Assembly (NCBI RefSeq): GCF_001612985.1
Contig: NZ_BDBM01000004.1
Coordinates: forward strand, 124,001-188,000
Source of the DNA: Nocardia gamkensis NBRC 108242
Lineage (GTDB): Bacteria > Actinomycetota > Actinomycetes > Mycobacteriales > Mycobacteriaceae
Length of the DNA: 64,000 nucleotides
Direction: 5' to 3'
Shown: positions 54,072 to 62,910 of the stretch, one piece after another
Position numbering within the stretch: position 1 is the stretch's first letter
Layout: every line of letters starts with the position of its first letter
Made by a program: the position numbers and the translations under genes
Notes under the pieces: model-generated
What the model was told of the DNA's origin: nothing
Databases searched by the model: none
Seen by the model: only the letters and a program-made list of their open reading frames with translations

Positions 54072-54163
54072 CGTGCGAGCGCAGGACCGCCCGGACGACG
54101 GAATCGCCACGGCACCAGCGCTCGACGCGCTGGGGGAAGGTAACCGCGCGGTAGCATCTAACG

Positions 54164-54901
54164 GTGACACGGCGGGATCACGGACCCAGGGACGGTCGCA
54201 GCTACGGCGGGCTGTCCAAGGAACAGCGGGTTGCCCAACGGCAGACCCGCCTGATCGACGCCGCCCTCGAACTATTCGGCACCCAGGGTTACGCGGGCAC
54301 CTCGATCGAACGGCTCTGCGCCCTGGCGAACGTCTCCACGCGCAGTTTCTACGAGGACATGGGCAGCAGGGAGGCTCTGCTCATCGCCTTGGCGAATCGC
54401 ATCACCTCCCGTGCGCTGGAATACGCGCTCGCCGCCCTTGCGGCGACCGAGAACGAGCCCTTGCCCGTCCGCGTGGTGGCGAGTTTCCGGGCGTACCTGG
54501 GCGTCACGTGTGCCGATGCCCGGTGCGCGCGAGTGTGTTATGTCGAGGTGGTCGGCGTGAGCGCCGCGGTGGAGGAGTGGCGCAGGCAGCAGCGTCGCTT
54601 GCTGTCGGCGTTGCTGATCAGCGAGGCCGAGCGCGCCGTCGGGCGCGGCGAGACCGGCCCGCGGCGTTTCGATCTCTTCGCGCTGGCCGTGATCGGCGCG
54701 GTCACCTCGCTCGCCCAGGAATTGGTGCAGAGTACGGAGCCGGAGGCGACGGTGAACCTGGACGAGATCTGCGCGGAGATCGCCTACTTCGTGAATTCCG
54801 GTCTCTCCGGCACGCGGGTCGATCCGCCGACGGAAGACGGAGCAGGACGGATTCCCCTCGCGCGGCAGGAGCGGCCCACAGTCGAGGCCGATGTGTCCTG
54901 A
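54164..54901 (+). CDS. TetR-family regulator
   Basis: A 245-residue TetR protein. HTH at about 26-75 (RQTRLIDAALELFGTQGYAGTSIERLCALANVSTRSFYEDMGSREALLIAL in outline); ARVCYVEVVGVSAAVEEWRRQQ resembles the TetR protein at 12559. GTG 54164 is preceded six bases upstream by TAGCAT (54152-54157), so it is probably leaderless and separately transcribed between the importer and the DeoR gene. Its C-terminal ~25 residues are Pro/Glu-rich and non-conserved-looking. Confidence 0.9.
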   Translation: MTRRDHGPRDGRSYGGLSKEQRVAQRQTRLIDAALELFGTQGYAGTSIERLCALANVSTRSFYEDMGSREALLIALANRITSRALEYALAALAATENEPLPVRVVASFRAYLGVTCADARCARVCYVEVVGVSAAVEEWRRQQRRLLSALLISEAERAVGRGETGPRRFDLFALAVIGAVTSLAQELVQSTEPEATVNLDEICAEIAYFVNSGLSGTRVDPPTEDGAGRIPLARQERPTVEADVS

Positions 54902-55010
54902 GCCGGTCCGCCTCGGTCGTGGGGGGATCGCTCCGGGCACGCGCGTGTGGTCATATTGTTCGCGTGCTCGCCGAAACAGCAGGTTTCCCGCGCGACGGGG
55001 GCGGTATGAG

Positions 55011-55802
55011 ATGACCGGGCCGACGGATCGTCCGCAACGGTGGAATCGGTTGCTGGAGTTGCTCGCCGAATCCGGGCGACTCTCGGTGGAGGAGGCCGCC
55101 GATCGGCTCGGCGTATCCGCCGCGACGGTGCGCCGGGACTTCACCGCGCTCGCCGAACAACAGCTGGCCACCAGGACGCACGGCGGCGTGGTGGCGACCA
55201 CGGTGGCCTACGACCTGCCCGCGCGGTACCGGCAGAGTGCGGGCGAGGCCAAGCAGCGCATCGCCGAACACGCGGCGTCCCTTGTCGATCCGCACGCGGT
55301 GGTGGGGATGAACGGCGGCACCACAACCACGGCGGTGGCCAGGGCGCTGGCCGGGCGCACGGATCTCGGGTCGGCCGGGGACGAGCGGCTGACCCTCGTG
55401 ACCAACGCGCTGAACATCGCGGGGGAGATGGTGCTGCGCCCGCACATGCGCACGATCGTCCTCGGCGGGGTGGCCCGGCGGGAGTCCTACGAATTGCACG
55501 GGCCGCTGGCCGAACGGGCGCTGGCCGAACTGCGGCTCGACGAACTCGTGCTCGGCGTGAACGCGATCTCCGTCGCGGGCGGCGCCCAGTGCAGGCATAT
55601 CGACGAGGCCGGGGTGACCACCGAGATGGTGCGGCGTTCCGGCCGGGTGATGGTGGTGGCCACCGGCGAAAAGCTCGAGCGCACCGCGCTTGCCCGCATC
55701 TGCGGCATCGAGCAGGTGCAGGTGCTGGTCACCGACACCGACGCGAATCCGGCGGCGGTGGAGACGATCCGCGCGGCGGGCGTGCGGGTCGACGTGGTGT
55801 AG
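55011..55802 (+). CDS. DeoR/GlpR-family regulator
   Basis: A 263-residue sugar-phosphate-sensing regulator. The wHTH is RWNRLLELLAESGRLSVEEAADRLGVSAATVRRDFTALAEQQLATRTHGG in outline at ~10-60; the sensor domain has IAEHAASLVDPHAVVGMNGGTTTTAVARAL and VLGGVARRESYELHGPLAE. DeoR proteins such as AgaR and NagR respond to phosphorylated sugars. Position at the end of the amino-sugar locus makes it the best candidate for its repressor. ATG 55011 has GGGGGCGG upstream. Confidence 0.9.
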   Translation: MTGPTDRPQRWNRLLELLAESGRLSVEEAADRLGVSAATVRRDFTALAEQQLATRTHGGVVATTVAYDLPARYRQSAGEAKQRIAEHAASLVDPHAVVGMNGGTTTTAVARALAGRTDLGSAGDERLTLVTNALNIAGEMVLRPHMRTIVLGGVARRESYELHGPLAERALAELRLDELVLGVNAISVAGGAQCRHIDEAGVTTEMVRRSGRVMVVATGEKLERTALARICGIEQVQVLVTDTDANPAAVETIRAAGVRVDVV

Positions 55803-55808
55803 GCGGAT

Positions 55809-56498
55809 CTAGTTCGCGGTGGCCTGCGCCCGCGGCCGCGAAACCTCGGCGGCGGGGCGGATGCCGCGCCGCCAGACCAGGAACCCCCAGGCCACGAAGC
55901 CCGCGTAGACCAGATACAGGGCGGCCGACGGGTAGTAGCCCGCCCGTACCAGCAGCGGAATGCCGACCAGGTCTACCGCGATCCAGATCAACCAGAATTC
56001 GGCCAGCCCCCGGGCCATGCCGTAGGTGGCGAGCACCGAGCCGGTGAAGATCCACGCCTCGGCCCACGGGCCGTACGAATCCAGCCACGCGAAGAGCTGC
56101 GCGAACACCGCCGTGCCCGCGAGCATCGCCGCCACCAGGGCGACCCGCTCGCGCCCGCCCGCCCAGCGCGGGTCGACGCCGCGGTGCTCCAGCCCGGTCT
56201 CGCGTGCCGCGTGCCGGTGCCAGCTCCACCAGCCGTAGACGCTGACCGCGACGAACATCAACTGACGTCCGGCCTGCCCGGCCATATTCAGGTGCTGCGG
56301 GGTGTGGAAAACCCCGCCCACGAACACGGTGAACAGCAGTGCGTTCCCGGCGATGCCGACCGGCCAGGCCCACACGCGCCGCCGCATGCCGCCGATCGCG
56401 GAGGCCAAGCCGAAGCCGTTGCCGATCACTTCGCGCCAGAGGATCTCCGAGCCCGCGATGTGCAGCTTGGCGTCGAGCAGCGTGGGGATCGGGTTCAC
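55809..56498 (-). CDS. pnuC: PnuC-family nicotinamide riboside transporter
   Basis: About 229 residues with around seven TM helices. The family pattern is seen: ILWREVIGNGFGLASAIGGMRRRVWAWPVGIAGNALLFTVF, then VYGWWSWHR, then WLDSYGPWAEAWIFTGSVLATYGMARGLAEFWLIWIAVDLVGIPLL. The WxxWD-like signature near the middle is preserved in part. GTG 56498 fits homologues; ATG 56531 is an upstream alternative. Imports an NAD precursor by facilitated diffusion. Divergent from the ABC importer. Confidence 0.9.
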   Translation of the reverse strand: MNPIPTLLDAKLHIAGSEILWREVIGNGFGLASAIGGMRRRVWAWPVGIAGNALLFTVFVGGVFHTPQHLNMAGQAGRQLMFVAVSVYGWWSWHRHAARETGLEHRGVDPRWAGGRERVALVAAMLAGTAVFAQLFAWLDSYGPWAEAWIFTGSVLATYGMARGLAEFWLIWIAVDLVGIPLLVRAGYYPSAALYLVYAGFVAWGFLVWRRGIRPAAEVSRPRAQATAN

Positions 56499-56587
56499 CT
56501 GTCGTGTAACCCGCGGCGGGGCGTATCTCATCCGATCGGCTCGGCCCGATTCGAAATCCACCCCGCGCGGCCGGTGCGGACCGTAAC

Positions 56588-56629
56588 GATTGCGCAATCC
56601 GGCGACGCGATTCGCAATGTCTGTGCAAT
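56588..56629. promoter_or_regulatory. Palindrome and GCAAT repeats before the ABC importer
   Basis: GATTGCGCAATC (56588-56599) is a perfect 12-bp palindrome; half-site GCAAT recurs at 56614-56618 and 56625-56629. They lie just upstream of TATCGT (56640-56645), the likely -10 of the importer operon. Probable operator of an unknown regulator. Confidence 0.5.
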
Positions 56630-56652
56630 GAGGTGCTCTTATCGTGGCCGTC

Positions 56653-57456
56653 ATGAGCACGGAGAGCGGTACCGCCGGGGGGACCGGAATTCATCTCAGC
56701 GGATTGACCAAGACCTTCCGGGTCGGGCGGAAAACCGTGCAGGCGTTGGCGAGCGTCGATCTGCACACCGAGCAGGGCACGTTCCTGTCGCTGCTCGGCC
56801 CGTCCGGCTGCGGCAAGTCGACGGTGCTGCGGATTCTCGCGGGCCTGGAGACGCCGACCGCGGGCACGGCGCTGATCGATGGCATGACGCCCGCGCAACT
56901 GCGCGGCAGGCACGGGCTCGGCATCGCGTTCCAGGATTCGGCGCTGCTGCCGTGGCGGTCGGTGGCCTCGAATATCGCGCTGCCGTTGCAGGTCGCGGGG
57001 ATCAAGCCGGAGCAGGGACAGATCGATGACCTGATCCGGTTGGTCGGACTGGACGGCTTCGAGAAGGCCAAGCCCGCGCAGCTCTCGGGCGGTATGCGCC
57101 AGCGCGTCTCGATCGCGCGGGCGCTGGTGGTGAAGCCGACCGTGCTGCTGCTGGACGAACCGTTCGGGGCGCTCGACGACATGACCAGGCAGCGGCTCAA
57201 TCTGGAGTTGCTGCGGATCTGGACCGAGAAGCCCGCGACGACGCTGATGGTCACCCACGGCATCGCGGAAGCGGTGTTCCTGTCCGATGTGGTGGCCGTG
57301 CTGAGCCCGCGGCCGGGGCGGGTGCTCGAGCTGGTCGAGATCGATCTGCCGCGCCCCCGGCTGCCGGAGATGATGCGAACACCGGAGTTCCACAAGCTGC
57401 ACGACTATCTGTCGGAGCTGCTGTTCGGGAAGTCGGGAAAGGGAGGAGTCGCGTGA
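56653..57456 (+). CDS. ABC transporter ATP-binding protein (nitrate/sulfonate/NMT1 type)
   Basis: A 267-residue SsuB/TauB-class ATPase. Walker A is [19 protein letters not shown]-loop [14 protein letters not shown], signature [15 protein letters not shown], Walker [13 protein letters not shown], switch [17 protein letters not shown] 56653 is supported by TATCGT seven bases upstream; GTG 56644 is rejected on that basis. First gene of a four-gene importer operon. Confidence 0.92.
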   Translation: MSTESGTAGGTGIHLSGLTKTFRVGRKTVQALASVDLHTEQGTFLSLLGPSGCGKSTVLRILAGLETPTAGTALIDGMTPAQLRGRHGLGIAFQDSALLPWRSVASNIALPLQVAGIKPEQGQIDDLIRLVGLDGFEKAKPAQLSGGMRQRVSIARALVVKPTVLLLDEPFGALDDMTRQRLNLELLRIWTEKPATTLMVTHGIAEAVFLSDVVAVLSPRPGRVLELVEIDLPRPRLPEMMRTPEFHKLHDYLSELLFGKSGKGGVA

Positions 57457-57505
57457 ACGCACCGCAACCGCTCGCGCGCCGCATCCGTCGAACGGGTAGT
57501 GCGGC

Positions 57506-58252
57506 ATGAAGCGCTTCGCAGGCGTGCTCGGCGTACTCGGACTGGTCGCGGTGTGGTGGGCTCTCGCCGCGTTCGAGGTCGCGGGCGGCACCATACCCAG
57601 CCCCTGGCAGGTGCTGCACACCATGTACACCGACGGTTGGGACCTGTACGGCCCCAATTTCCGGATCACCGCGCTCGGCGCGCTGCAAGGATTCGTCTGG
57701 GGCAACGGCCTGGCCATCGCGCTGGCCGTCCTGATCGTGCTGGTCCCGCCGATCGAGTCGCTGGCCACCCAGCTGGCGATCCTGAGCTACTGCACGCCGC
57801 TGCTCGCGCTGGGCCCGATCATCCTGGTGGTCTTCGGCGGACGCACCCCGACGGTGTTCCTCGCCGCGATGTACTGCTTCTTCACCACGATGGTCGGCAC
57901 CGTCTCCGGGTTGCGCTCGGCCGACCGGACCAGCCTGGACCTGGTGCGCGCCTACGGTGGCGGGCGCTGGCAGCAGCTGTACCGGGTGCGGGCGATCTCG
58001 GCGCTGCCGAGCACGTTCGCGGCGTTGAAGATCGCCGCGCCGTCGGCCGTGCTCGGCGCGATCATCGGCGAGTACCTCGGCGGCGTGGACAGCGGAATCG
58101 GGGTGGCGCTGACTGCGGCGCAGACCTCCTACAACGTGCCACGCACCTGGGGCATGGCGCTGGCCGCCGCGGCGCTGGCCGGACTCGGCTACGCGCTGGT
58201 GGCGCTGGCCGCCCGGCTGGCCGCGCCGTGGACCGGGCGGGAGGCGCGATGA
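57506..58252 (+). CDS. ABC transporter permease (SsuC/ThiX-like), first
   Basis: A 248-residue permease with about six TM helices. LVRAYGGGRWQQLYRVRAISALPSTFAALKIAAPSAVLGAIIGEYLG is the family EAA loop and following segment. It lies 49 bases after the ATPase gene. Confidence 0.88.
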   Translation: MKRFAGVLGVLGLVAVWWALAAFEVAGGTIPSPWQVLHTMYTDGWDLYGPNFRITALGALQGFVWGNGLAIALAVLIVLVPPIESLATQLAILSYCTPLLALGPIILVVFGGRTPTVFLAAMYCFFTTMVGTVSGLRSADRTSLDLVRAYGGGRWQQLYRVRAISALPSTFAALKIAAPSAVLGAIIGEYLGGVDSGIGVALTAAQTSYNVPRTWGMALAAAALAGLGYALVALAARLAAPWTGREAR

Positions 58253-59046
58253 ACCTCCTGCGACGGATCGGGATCTTCCTGTTCCCGCTGGGCACCTCGC
58301 TGCTGCTGATGCTGGCGATCTGGTACGTCTTCCTCAGGGCGTTCCCGCAGGTCGGTCCGCGGGTAGGCAAGACACCCGGCGATATCTGGACCTACTTGGT
58401 GACGGCGCCCAACGCCGCCACCGCGCGGCAGGCGATCCTGGACGACTTGCAGATCACGTTGCGCGACGCGGCCATCGGGTTCGGTGCGGGGATGCTCGCC
58501 GCGCTGGTGGTCGCGGCGCTGTTCGTGTCGTTCGCCGCGGTGGAGCAGACCTTCCTCCCGGTGGCCATGTTGCTGCGCTCCGTGCCGCTGGTGGCGCTCA
58601 CGCCGATCATCGTGCTGGTGTTCGGCCGTGGCCTCGCCGGGGTCGCGGTGCTCGCCGCGATCGTGGTGTTCTTCCCCGCCTTGGTCATGATCACGGCGGG
58701 GTTGCGCGCCGCGCCGCGACAGGCGCTGGAGCTGGTGGCCGCGTACGGCGGTTCCCGCTGGACCGGGTTGCGCATGGTGGCCGTGCCCGCGGCGCTGCCT
58801 TCGGTGTTCGCCGCGGCGCGGATCTCGGTGCCGGGCGCGCTGATCGGCGCGTTGCTGGGGGAGTGGCTCGGCAGCGGCACCGGTCTGGGCGCCGGCCTGA
58901 TCCGGGCGATCCCGACGTTCCAGTACAGCAAGCTGTGGGCCTCGATCGTCATCGTCACGCTGGTCTCGGTGGTGCTCTACGCGATCGTCGGCGTCATCGA
59001 GAACCTCGTGCTCGCGAGGTTCGGACCGGAAGCGGGACGACTCTGA
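58249..59046 (+). CDS. ABC transporter permease (SsuC/ThiX-like), second
   Basis: A 265-residue permease with about six TM helices. ELVAAYGGSRWTGLRMVAVPAALPSVFAAARISVPGALIGALLGEWLG is the family loop. ATG 58249 overlaps the preceding stop as ATGA. Two different permeases imply a heterodimeric channel. Confidence 0.88.
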   Translation: MNLLRRIGIFLFPLGTSLLLMLAIWYVFLRAFPQVGPRVGKTPGDIWTYLVTAPNAATARQAILDDLQITLRDAAIGFGAGMLAALVVAALFVSFAAVEQTFLPVAMLLRSVPLVALTPIIVLVFGRGLAGVAVLAAIVVFFPALVMITAGLRAAPRQALELVAAYGGSRWTGLRMVAVPAALPSVFAAARISVPGALIGALLGEWLGSGTGLGAGLIRAIPTFQYSKLWASIVIVTLVSVVLYAIVGVIENLVLARFGPEAGRL

Positions 59047-59137
59047 CCGAACGACCCGCCCCCGCGAAGTACAGGCGAATTCTCGCTCGGAACGCCAAAG
59101 TAAAGAAAATGAAACGCGCTACACCTAGATTCGGCCC

Positions 59138-60226
59138 ATGACACCCGCGCAACGCTCCACGTTCGGGCACCTGAACCGACGCTCGTTTCTCCGATACTCC
59201 GCGTTCGCCGGCGCCGCGCTCGGCGGTGCGGGGGCGCTGGCCGCCTGCGGCGGGAATTCCGGCGGCTCGTCGGGCGGCACCACCGAGGACGGCTCGAAAT
59301 ACGGCAGCGTCGCGGTGCAGCTGTCCTGGCTGAAGAACATCGAATTCGCGGGCGAATACTTCGCCGACTCGAAAGGCTATTTCAAGGAAGCCGGTTTCGG
59401 CTCGGTCGACCTCGTCGCGGGCGGCGCGGCCAGCACGTCGGTGGAGGCCGGATTGGACACCGGGAAGGTGTGGCTGGGACTGTCCGCGCCGCAGACCACC
59501 GCACCGGCGATCCTGGAGGGGCTGCCCGCCAAGATCGTCGCCACCACCTATCAGAAGAATCCGTTCGCGATCGTGTCCGCCGCCGCGAAACCGATCAAGT
59601 CGCCTCAGGACATGAAGGGCCGCAAGATCGGTGTGCAGGACACCAACCAGCTGATCTTCAACGCGCTGCTCACCGCCAACGGGCTGAAGCCCGGCGATGT
59701 CACCGTCGTACCCGCGCAATACGATCCGACCCCGCTGGCCAACGGTGAGGTCGACGGATGGGTCAGCTATGTGACCAATGAGCCGATCACGCTGGCGGCG
59801 AAGGGCTTCCAGAACACGCACTTCTTGTTCGCGGACTTCGATCTACCGCTGGTCGCGGAGACGCTCACGGTCGCGCAGTCCACCATCGACAAGGAGCGCG
59901 ACAAGCTGAAGGCGTTCCTGGCCGCCGAGATCAAGGGCTGGAAGGACGCGGTGGCCGACCCGGCCGAATCGGCCCGGCTCGCGGTCGAGGTGTACGGCAA
60001 GGATCAGAAGCTCGATCTCGCCGAGCAGACGAAGGAGGCGAGCGCTCAGAACGAGCTGGTGGTCTCGGCGGACACGGCCGCCAATGGTCTGCTCTCCATG
60101 ACCGACGCGCTGATCGAGCAGAATATCGCCGCGCTGCGCGCCGCGAAGATAGATATCAAGGCCGCCCAGCTGTTCGACCTGTCCGTACTGCGCGAGGTGT
60201 ATGCCGAGAACCCCGGCTTGAAATGA
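59138..60226 (+). CDS. ABC transporter substrate-binding lipoprotein (NMT1/THI5-like)
   Basis: A 362-residue lipoprotein. The N-terminus has a twin-arginine motif (NRRSFLRYS) and a lipobox LAACGG (Cys about residue 34), so it is probably Tat-exported. The NMT1/THI5 fold shows VAVQLSWLKNIEFAGEYFADSKGYFKEAGF at the start and VQDTNQLIFNALLTANGLKPGDVTVVPAQYDPTPLANGEVDGWVSYVTNEP. Related proteins bind pyrimidine, purine or hydantoin-like rings. TAGATT (59126-59131) six bases before ATG suggests a separate leaderless start. Neighbouring purine genes favour a nucleobase or ureide ligand. Confidence 0.88.
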   Translation: MTPAQRSTFGHLNRRSFLRYSAFAGAALGGAGALAACGGNSGGSSGGTTEDGSKYGSVAVQLSWLKNIEFAGEYFADSKGYFKEAGFGSVDLVAGGAASTSVEAGLDTGKVWLGLSAPQTTAPAILEGLPAKIVATTYQKNPFAIVSAAAKPIKSPQDMKGRKIGVQDTNQLIFNALLTANGLKPGDVTVVPAQYDPTPLANGEVDGWVSYVTNEPITLAAKGFQNTHFLFADFDLPLVAETLTVAQSTIDKERDKLKAFLAAEIKGWKDAVADPAESARLAVEVYGKDQKLDLAEQTKEASAQNELVVSADTAANGLLSMTDALIEQNIAALRAAKIDIKAAQLFDLSVLREVYAENPGLK

Positions 60227-61258
60227 TCAGATTCCCACAGCGGTCCTCGACGGGATAGGGAACTCGCCGCTGTACGGGTCGGCCGCTCGCACCGGTTGGG
60301 CGGCGCGGGCGGCCAGCAGTTCGGCGGCGATCGCCACGGCCATCTCGGGGGCGGTGCGCGCGCCGATGTCCAATCCGGCGGGCGAGTGCAGCCGTGCGAG
60401 CGTCTCCGCGCCGAAACCGCCCGCCTGCAGATCCTCGATCCGCCGGATGTGCACCTGGCGGGAGCCCATCGCGCCGAGATACCCGAGCTCGGGTAGTCGT
60501 AGCGCTACGGTGAGCAGCGGGATGTCGAACGTGGGATCGTGCGATAGCACGACTATGGCTGTGCTGCTGTCGATCTCGCCGGCCGCGGACAACACGTTGA
60601 GATAGCGGTGCGGCCAGTCGACCACCACTTCGGCGCCGGGAAACGATTCCGGCGTAGCGAAATTGGGGCGCGAGTCGCAGATCGTCACCCGGTAACCGAG
60701 CAACCCGGCCTGTACGGTGAGGGCGGCGGCGAAGGAATTGGCGCCGAAGATGAGCAGGCGCGGCGGCGGGGCGAACGAGGAGACGAAGACGTCCGAATCC
60801 GGTAGCGCGACCAATTCGGTGGCGTGTTTCTTGTCGGTGATCAGGTGCTGGCCGATCAGGTCGGAATCGGAGTTCCAGACCACCGTGAAGACGGTGACCC
60901 TGCGGTGCGCCGCGATCTCGGCGGCGACATCCGGAAACTCCGGGAAGTGTCTTCGCGAGAACGGCTCGGTGAAGACGTCCATCATCGCCTCGCCGTTCCC
61001 GCCCGCCTCCATGCCGCCGGCCACGCCGAAGCGGTGCATCGCGCGACGGCCGGTGCGCGCCGCCTGGAGCACCGCCTCGTACGCGATCTCCTCCAGCCCG
61101 CCCGCGGCCACCGACCCGTAGACGCCCCCGTCGGGACCGACCAGCATCGCCGAGCCCACGGGTAACGGGGCGGCGCCCACGGTGCGCACGATGGTGCCGA
61201 GTCCGCCGGTCCGGCCCGAGTGCCACACCCGCAACAGGTCGTCGACGATGTCCCGCAT
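60227..61258 (-). CDS. xdhC: XdhC-family xanthine dehydrogenase accessory protein
   Basis: A 343-residue protein. The N-terminal XdhC/CoxI domain has GRTGGLGTIVRTVGAAPLPVGSAMLVGPDGGVYGSVAAGGLEE. The C-terminal Rossmann domain has LLIFGANSFAAALTVQAGLLGYRVTICDSR and LGYLGAMGSRQVHIRRIEDL. XdhC sulfurates and delivers the molybdenum cofactor to xanthine dehydrogenase. The enzyme's own subunits are not in the window. Ends directly against the binding-protein gene. Confidence 0.9.
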   Translation of the reverse strand: MRDIVDDLLRVWHSGRTGGLGTIVRTVGAAPLPVGSAMLVGPDGGVYGSVAAGGLEEIAYEAVLQAARTGRRAMHRFGVAGGMEAGGNGEAMMDVFTEPFSRRHFPEFPDVAAEIAAHRRVTVFTVVWNSDSDLIGQHLITDKKHATELVALPDSDVFVSSFAPPPRLLIFGANSFAAALTVQAGLLGYRVTICDSRPNFATPESFPGAEVVVDWPHRYLNVLSAAGEIDSSTAIVVLSHDPTFDIPLLTVALRLPELGYLGAMGSRQVHIRRIEDLQAGGFGAETLARLHSPAGLDIGARTAPEMAVAIAAELLAARAAQPVRAADPYSGEFPIPSRTAVGI

Positions 61259-61271
61259 CAGCTAGCTCCGA

Positions 61272-61868
61272 TCACCGTGCGGTCGTGGCCGGGAAGTCAC
61301 GATCGACGCCCGTCGCCAAATCGTCGCACGTGACGCACACCATATCGTTTCTGCCGGTCAAATAGGTGCGGGCACCGGAATCTCCTGCTGCCGACCCGCA
61401 AATCGCATTCCAATGTTTGTGGGTTATAACAACGGGGTGTCCCGGTGTGTCGTGGAACACAGCGCGAGCCAGACCGCTGGGAGACGCCAGCGCGGCGGCG
61501 AGCACCCGGGCGACCACGTCGGCGCCCACATCGGGGGTGTCCACCGGCATGATCGCGGCGTAGCGGGCGGGGGTGCCCGCCGCGGCGATCAGGCCCGCCC
61601 GCAGCGATGCGCTCATACCGGTGGCCCAGTCCGCGGCCCACACGTGCCGCACGCCCGGCGGCAGATCGACGATTCGCGGCGTCGGGCCGGTCGCGCCGAG
61701 CACCACGATGACCGGGTCGCAGCCACCGTCGCGCAGCGCGGTGACGGTCGCCCGCAGCCAGGCGCCGTCCTCGGCGAGCACCTTGGGTTTTCCGTAGCGG
61801 GTGCCTGCGCCCGCGGCGAGCACGACGCCGGCGCAGGGCGCGACGGCGGGACGATCAGGGTCGGCCAT
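61272..61868 (-). CDS. MobA-like nucleotidyltransferase (molybdenum cofactor cytidylyltransferase type)
   Basis: A 198-residue NTP-transferase. The G-loop is GVVLAAGAGTRYGKPKVLAEDG, the Asp-containing motif is AAIMPVDTPDVGADVV, and HPVVITHKHW follows. MocA-type enzymes add CMP to molybdopterin for xanthine dehydrogenase enzymes. Adjacency to xdhC supports this over a MobA role. TACCGT (61875-61880, minus strand) six bases before ATG 61868 suggests leaderless transcription. Confidence 0.88.
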   Translation of the reverse strand: MADPDRPAVAPCAGVVLAAGAGTRYGKPKVLAEDGAWLRATVTALRDGGCDPVIVVLGATGPTPRIVDLPPGVRHVWAADWATGMSASLRAGLIAAAGTPARYAAIMPVDTPDVGADVVARVLAAALASPSGLARAVFHDTPGHPVVITHKHWNAICGSAAGDSGARTYLTGRNDMVCVTCDDLATGVDRDFPATTAR

Positions 61869-62005
61869 GGCTAAACGGTAATACCGCGCGGTCTGCGCCG
61901 CATGAGGTGAAGCCGGTGCCGGGACGCGCATCCGCGAGCGACACGCCGAAGGTGATCCATCCCTTTCCGGTGGCGGCTCACCGGGACTTATCCGATGCTG
62001 GTCCG

Positions 62006-62509
62006 ATGACGGATCGGCGGCCCGGGATCGCGGCATTCGACGCGCTGTCCGGCGACGCGGCCTACCGGGCGGTGCTCGGCTGCTGCTCGTCGCCGGGCTT
62101 CGCGCGGTCGCTGGTCGCGGGCCGTCCGTACCGCAGCGTCGAGGCGCTGCTCGACGCGGCGGACGAGGTGCTGGCCGGGCTGCCGGAGTCCGAACTCGAC
62201 CTGGCCTTGGCGGGGCATCCGAGGATCGGGGAGCGGCCGCATTCCGAGGCTTCGGCGCGGGAGCAGGCCGGGGTGGCGGGAGCCGCCGACGCGGTGCGCG
62301 CGGCGCTCGCCGAGGGCAACCGCGCTTACGAGGAACGCTTCGGGCACATCTATCTGGTGTGCGCGAGCGGAAGGTCGGGCGAGGAGCTGCTCGCGCTGCT
62401 CACCGCCCGGCTGCGCAATGATCCCGAGACCGAAAGGCGAGTCGTGCGAACAGAATTGGGCAAGATCAACCGGATCCGGCTGCGCACGCTGCTGGCGGAG
62501 CGGTCGTGA
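62006..62509 (+). CDS. uraD: OHCU decarboxylase (UraD)
   Basis: A 167-residue enzyme converting 2-oxo-4-hydroxy-4-carboxy-5-ureidoimidazoline to (S)-allantoin. The catalytic His71 is in the HPRIGERP motif, and FGHIYLVCASGRSGEELLALLTARLRNDPETERRVVRTELGKINRIRLRTLL closes the protein in outline. ATG 62006 gives the family length; an upstream frame is open but rejected. First gene of uraD-uraH-pucL. Confidence 0.93.
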   Translation: MTDRRPGIAAFDALSGDAAYRAVLGCCSSPGFARSLVAGRPYRSVEALLDAADEVLAGLPESELDLALAGHPRIGERPHSEASAREQAGVAGAADAVRAALAEGNRAYEERFGHIYLVCASGRSGEELLALLTARLRNDPETERRVVRTELGKINRIRLRTLLAERS

Positions 62510-62585
62510 GTGGGCGTAGCGAGCGAAGGGTCGGCACAGCCACGGTCGTGGTCATGGCGCAGCCGTGTGCCCGCGAGACGCGGTC

Positions 62586-62903
62586 ATGAGCACGCTGAGC
62601 ACGCACGTGCTGGACGCGGTGCGCGGCGCACCCGCCGCGGGCGTCACCGTGACGTTGCATCAAGGGGATCGGCAGCTCGATTCGGGCGAAACGGATGTCG
62701 ATGGACGGATCGGGGCACTGGGCGAAGCGCTCGAACCCGGAACCTATCGGCTGGTGTTCGATACCGGCGCCTACTTCGCGCGGCAGGAGGTCGAAGCCTT
62801 CTATCCCGAGGTGAGCATCGCGTTCGCCGTGACCGAGGAGCGGCACTACCACGTCCCATTGTTGCTGTCGCCCTTCGCGTTTTCCACCTATCGAGGGAGC
62901 TGA
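62586..62903 (+). CDS. uraH: 5-Hydroxyisourate hydrolase (UraH, transthyretin-like)
   Basis: A 105-residue enzyme with the STHVLDAVRGAPAAGV start (His7), YHVPLLLSPFAFSTYRGS end, and the C-terminal YRGS tetrapeptide that marks hydrolases over vertebrate transthyretin. Converts 5-hydroxyisourate to OHCU, the substrate of UraD. Seven bases before the urate oxidase gene. Confidence 0.95.
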   Translation: MSTLSTHVLDAVRGAPAAGVTVTLHQGDRQLDSGETDVDGRIGALGEALEPGTYRLVFDTGAYFARQEVEAFYPEVSIAFAVTEERHYHVPLLLSPFAFSTYRGS

Positions 62904-62910
62904 GCCGAGC

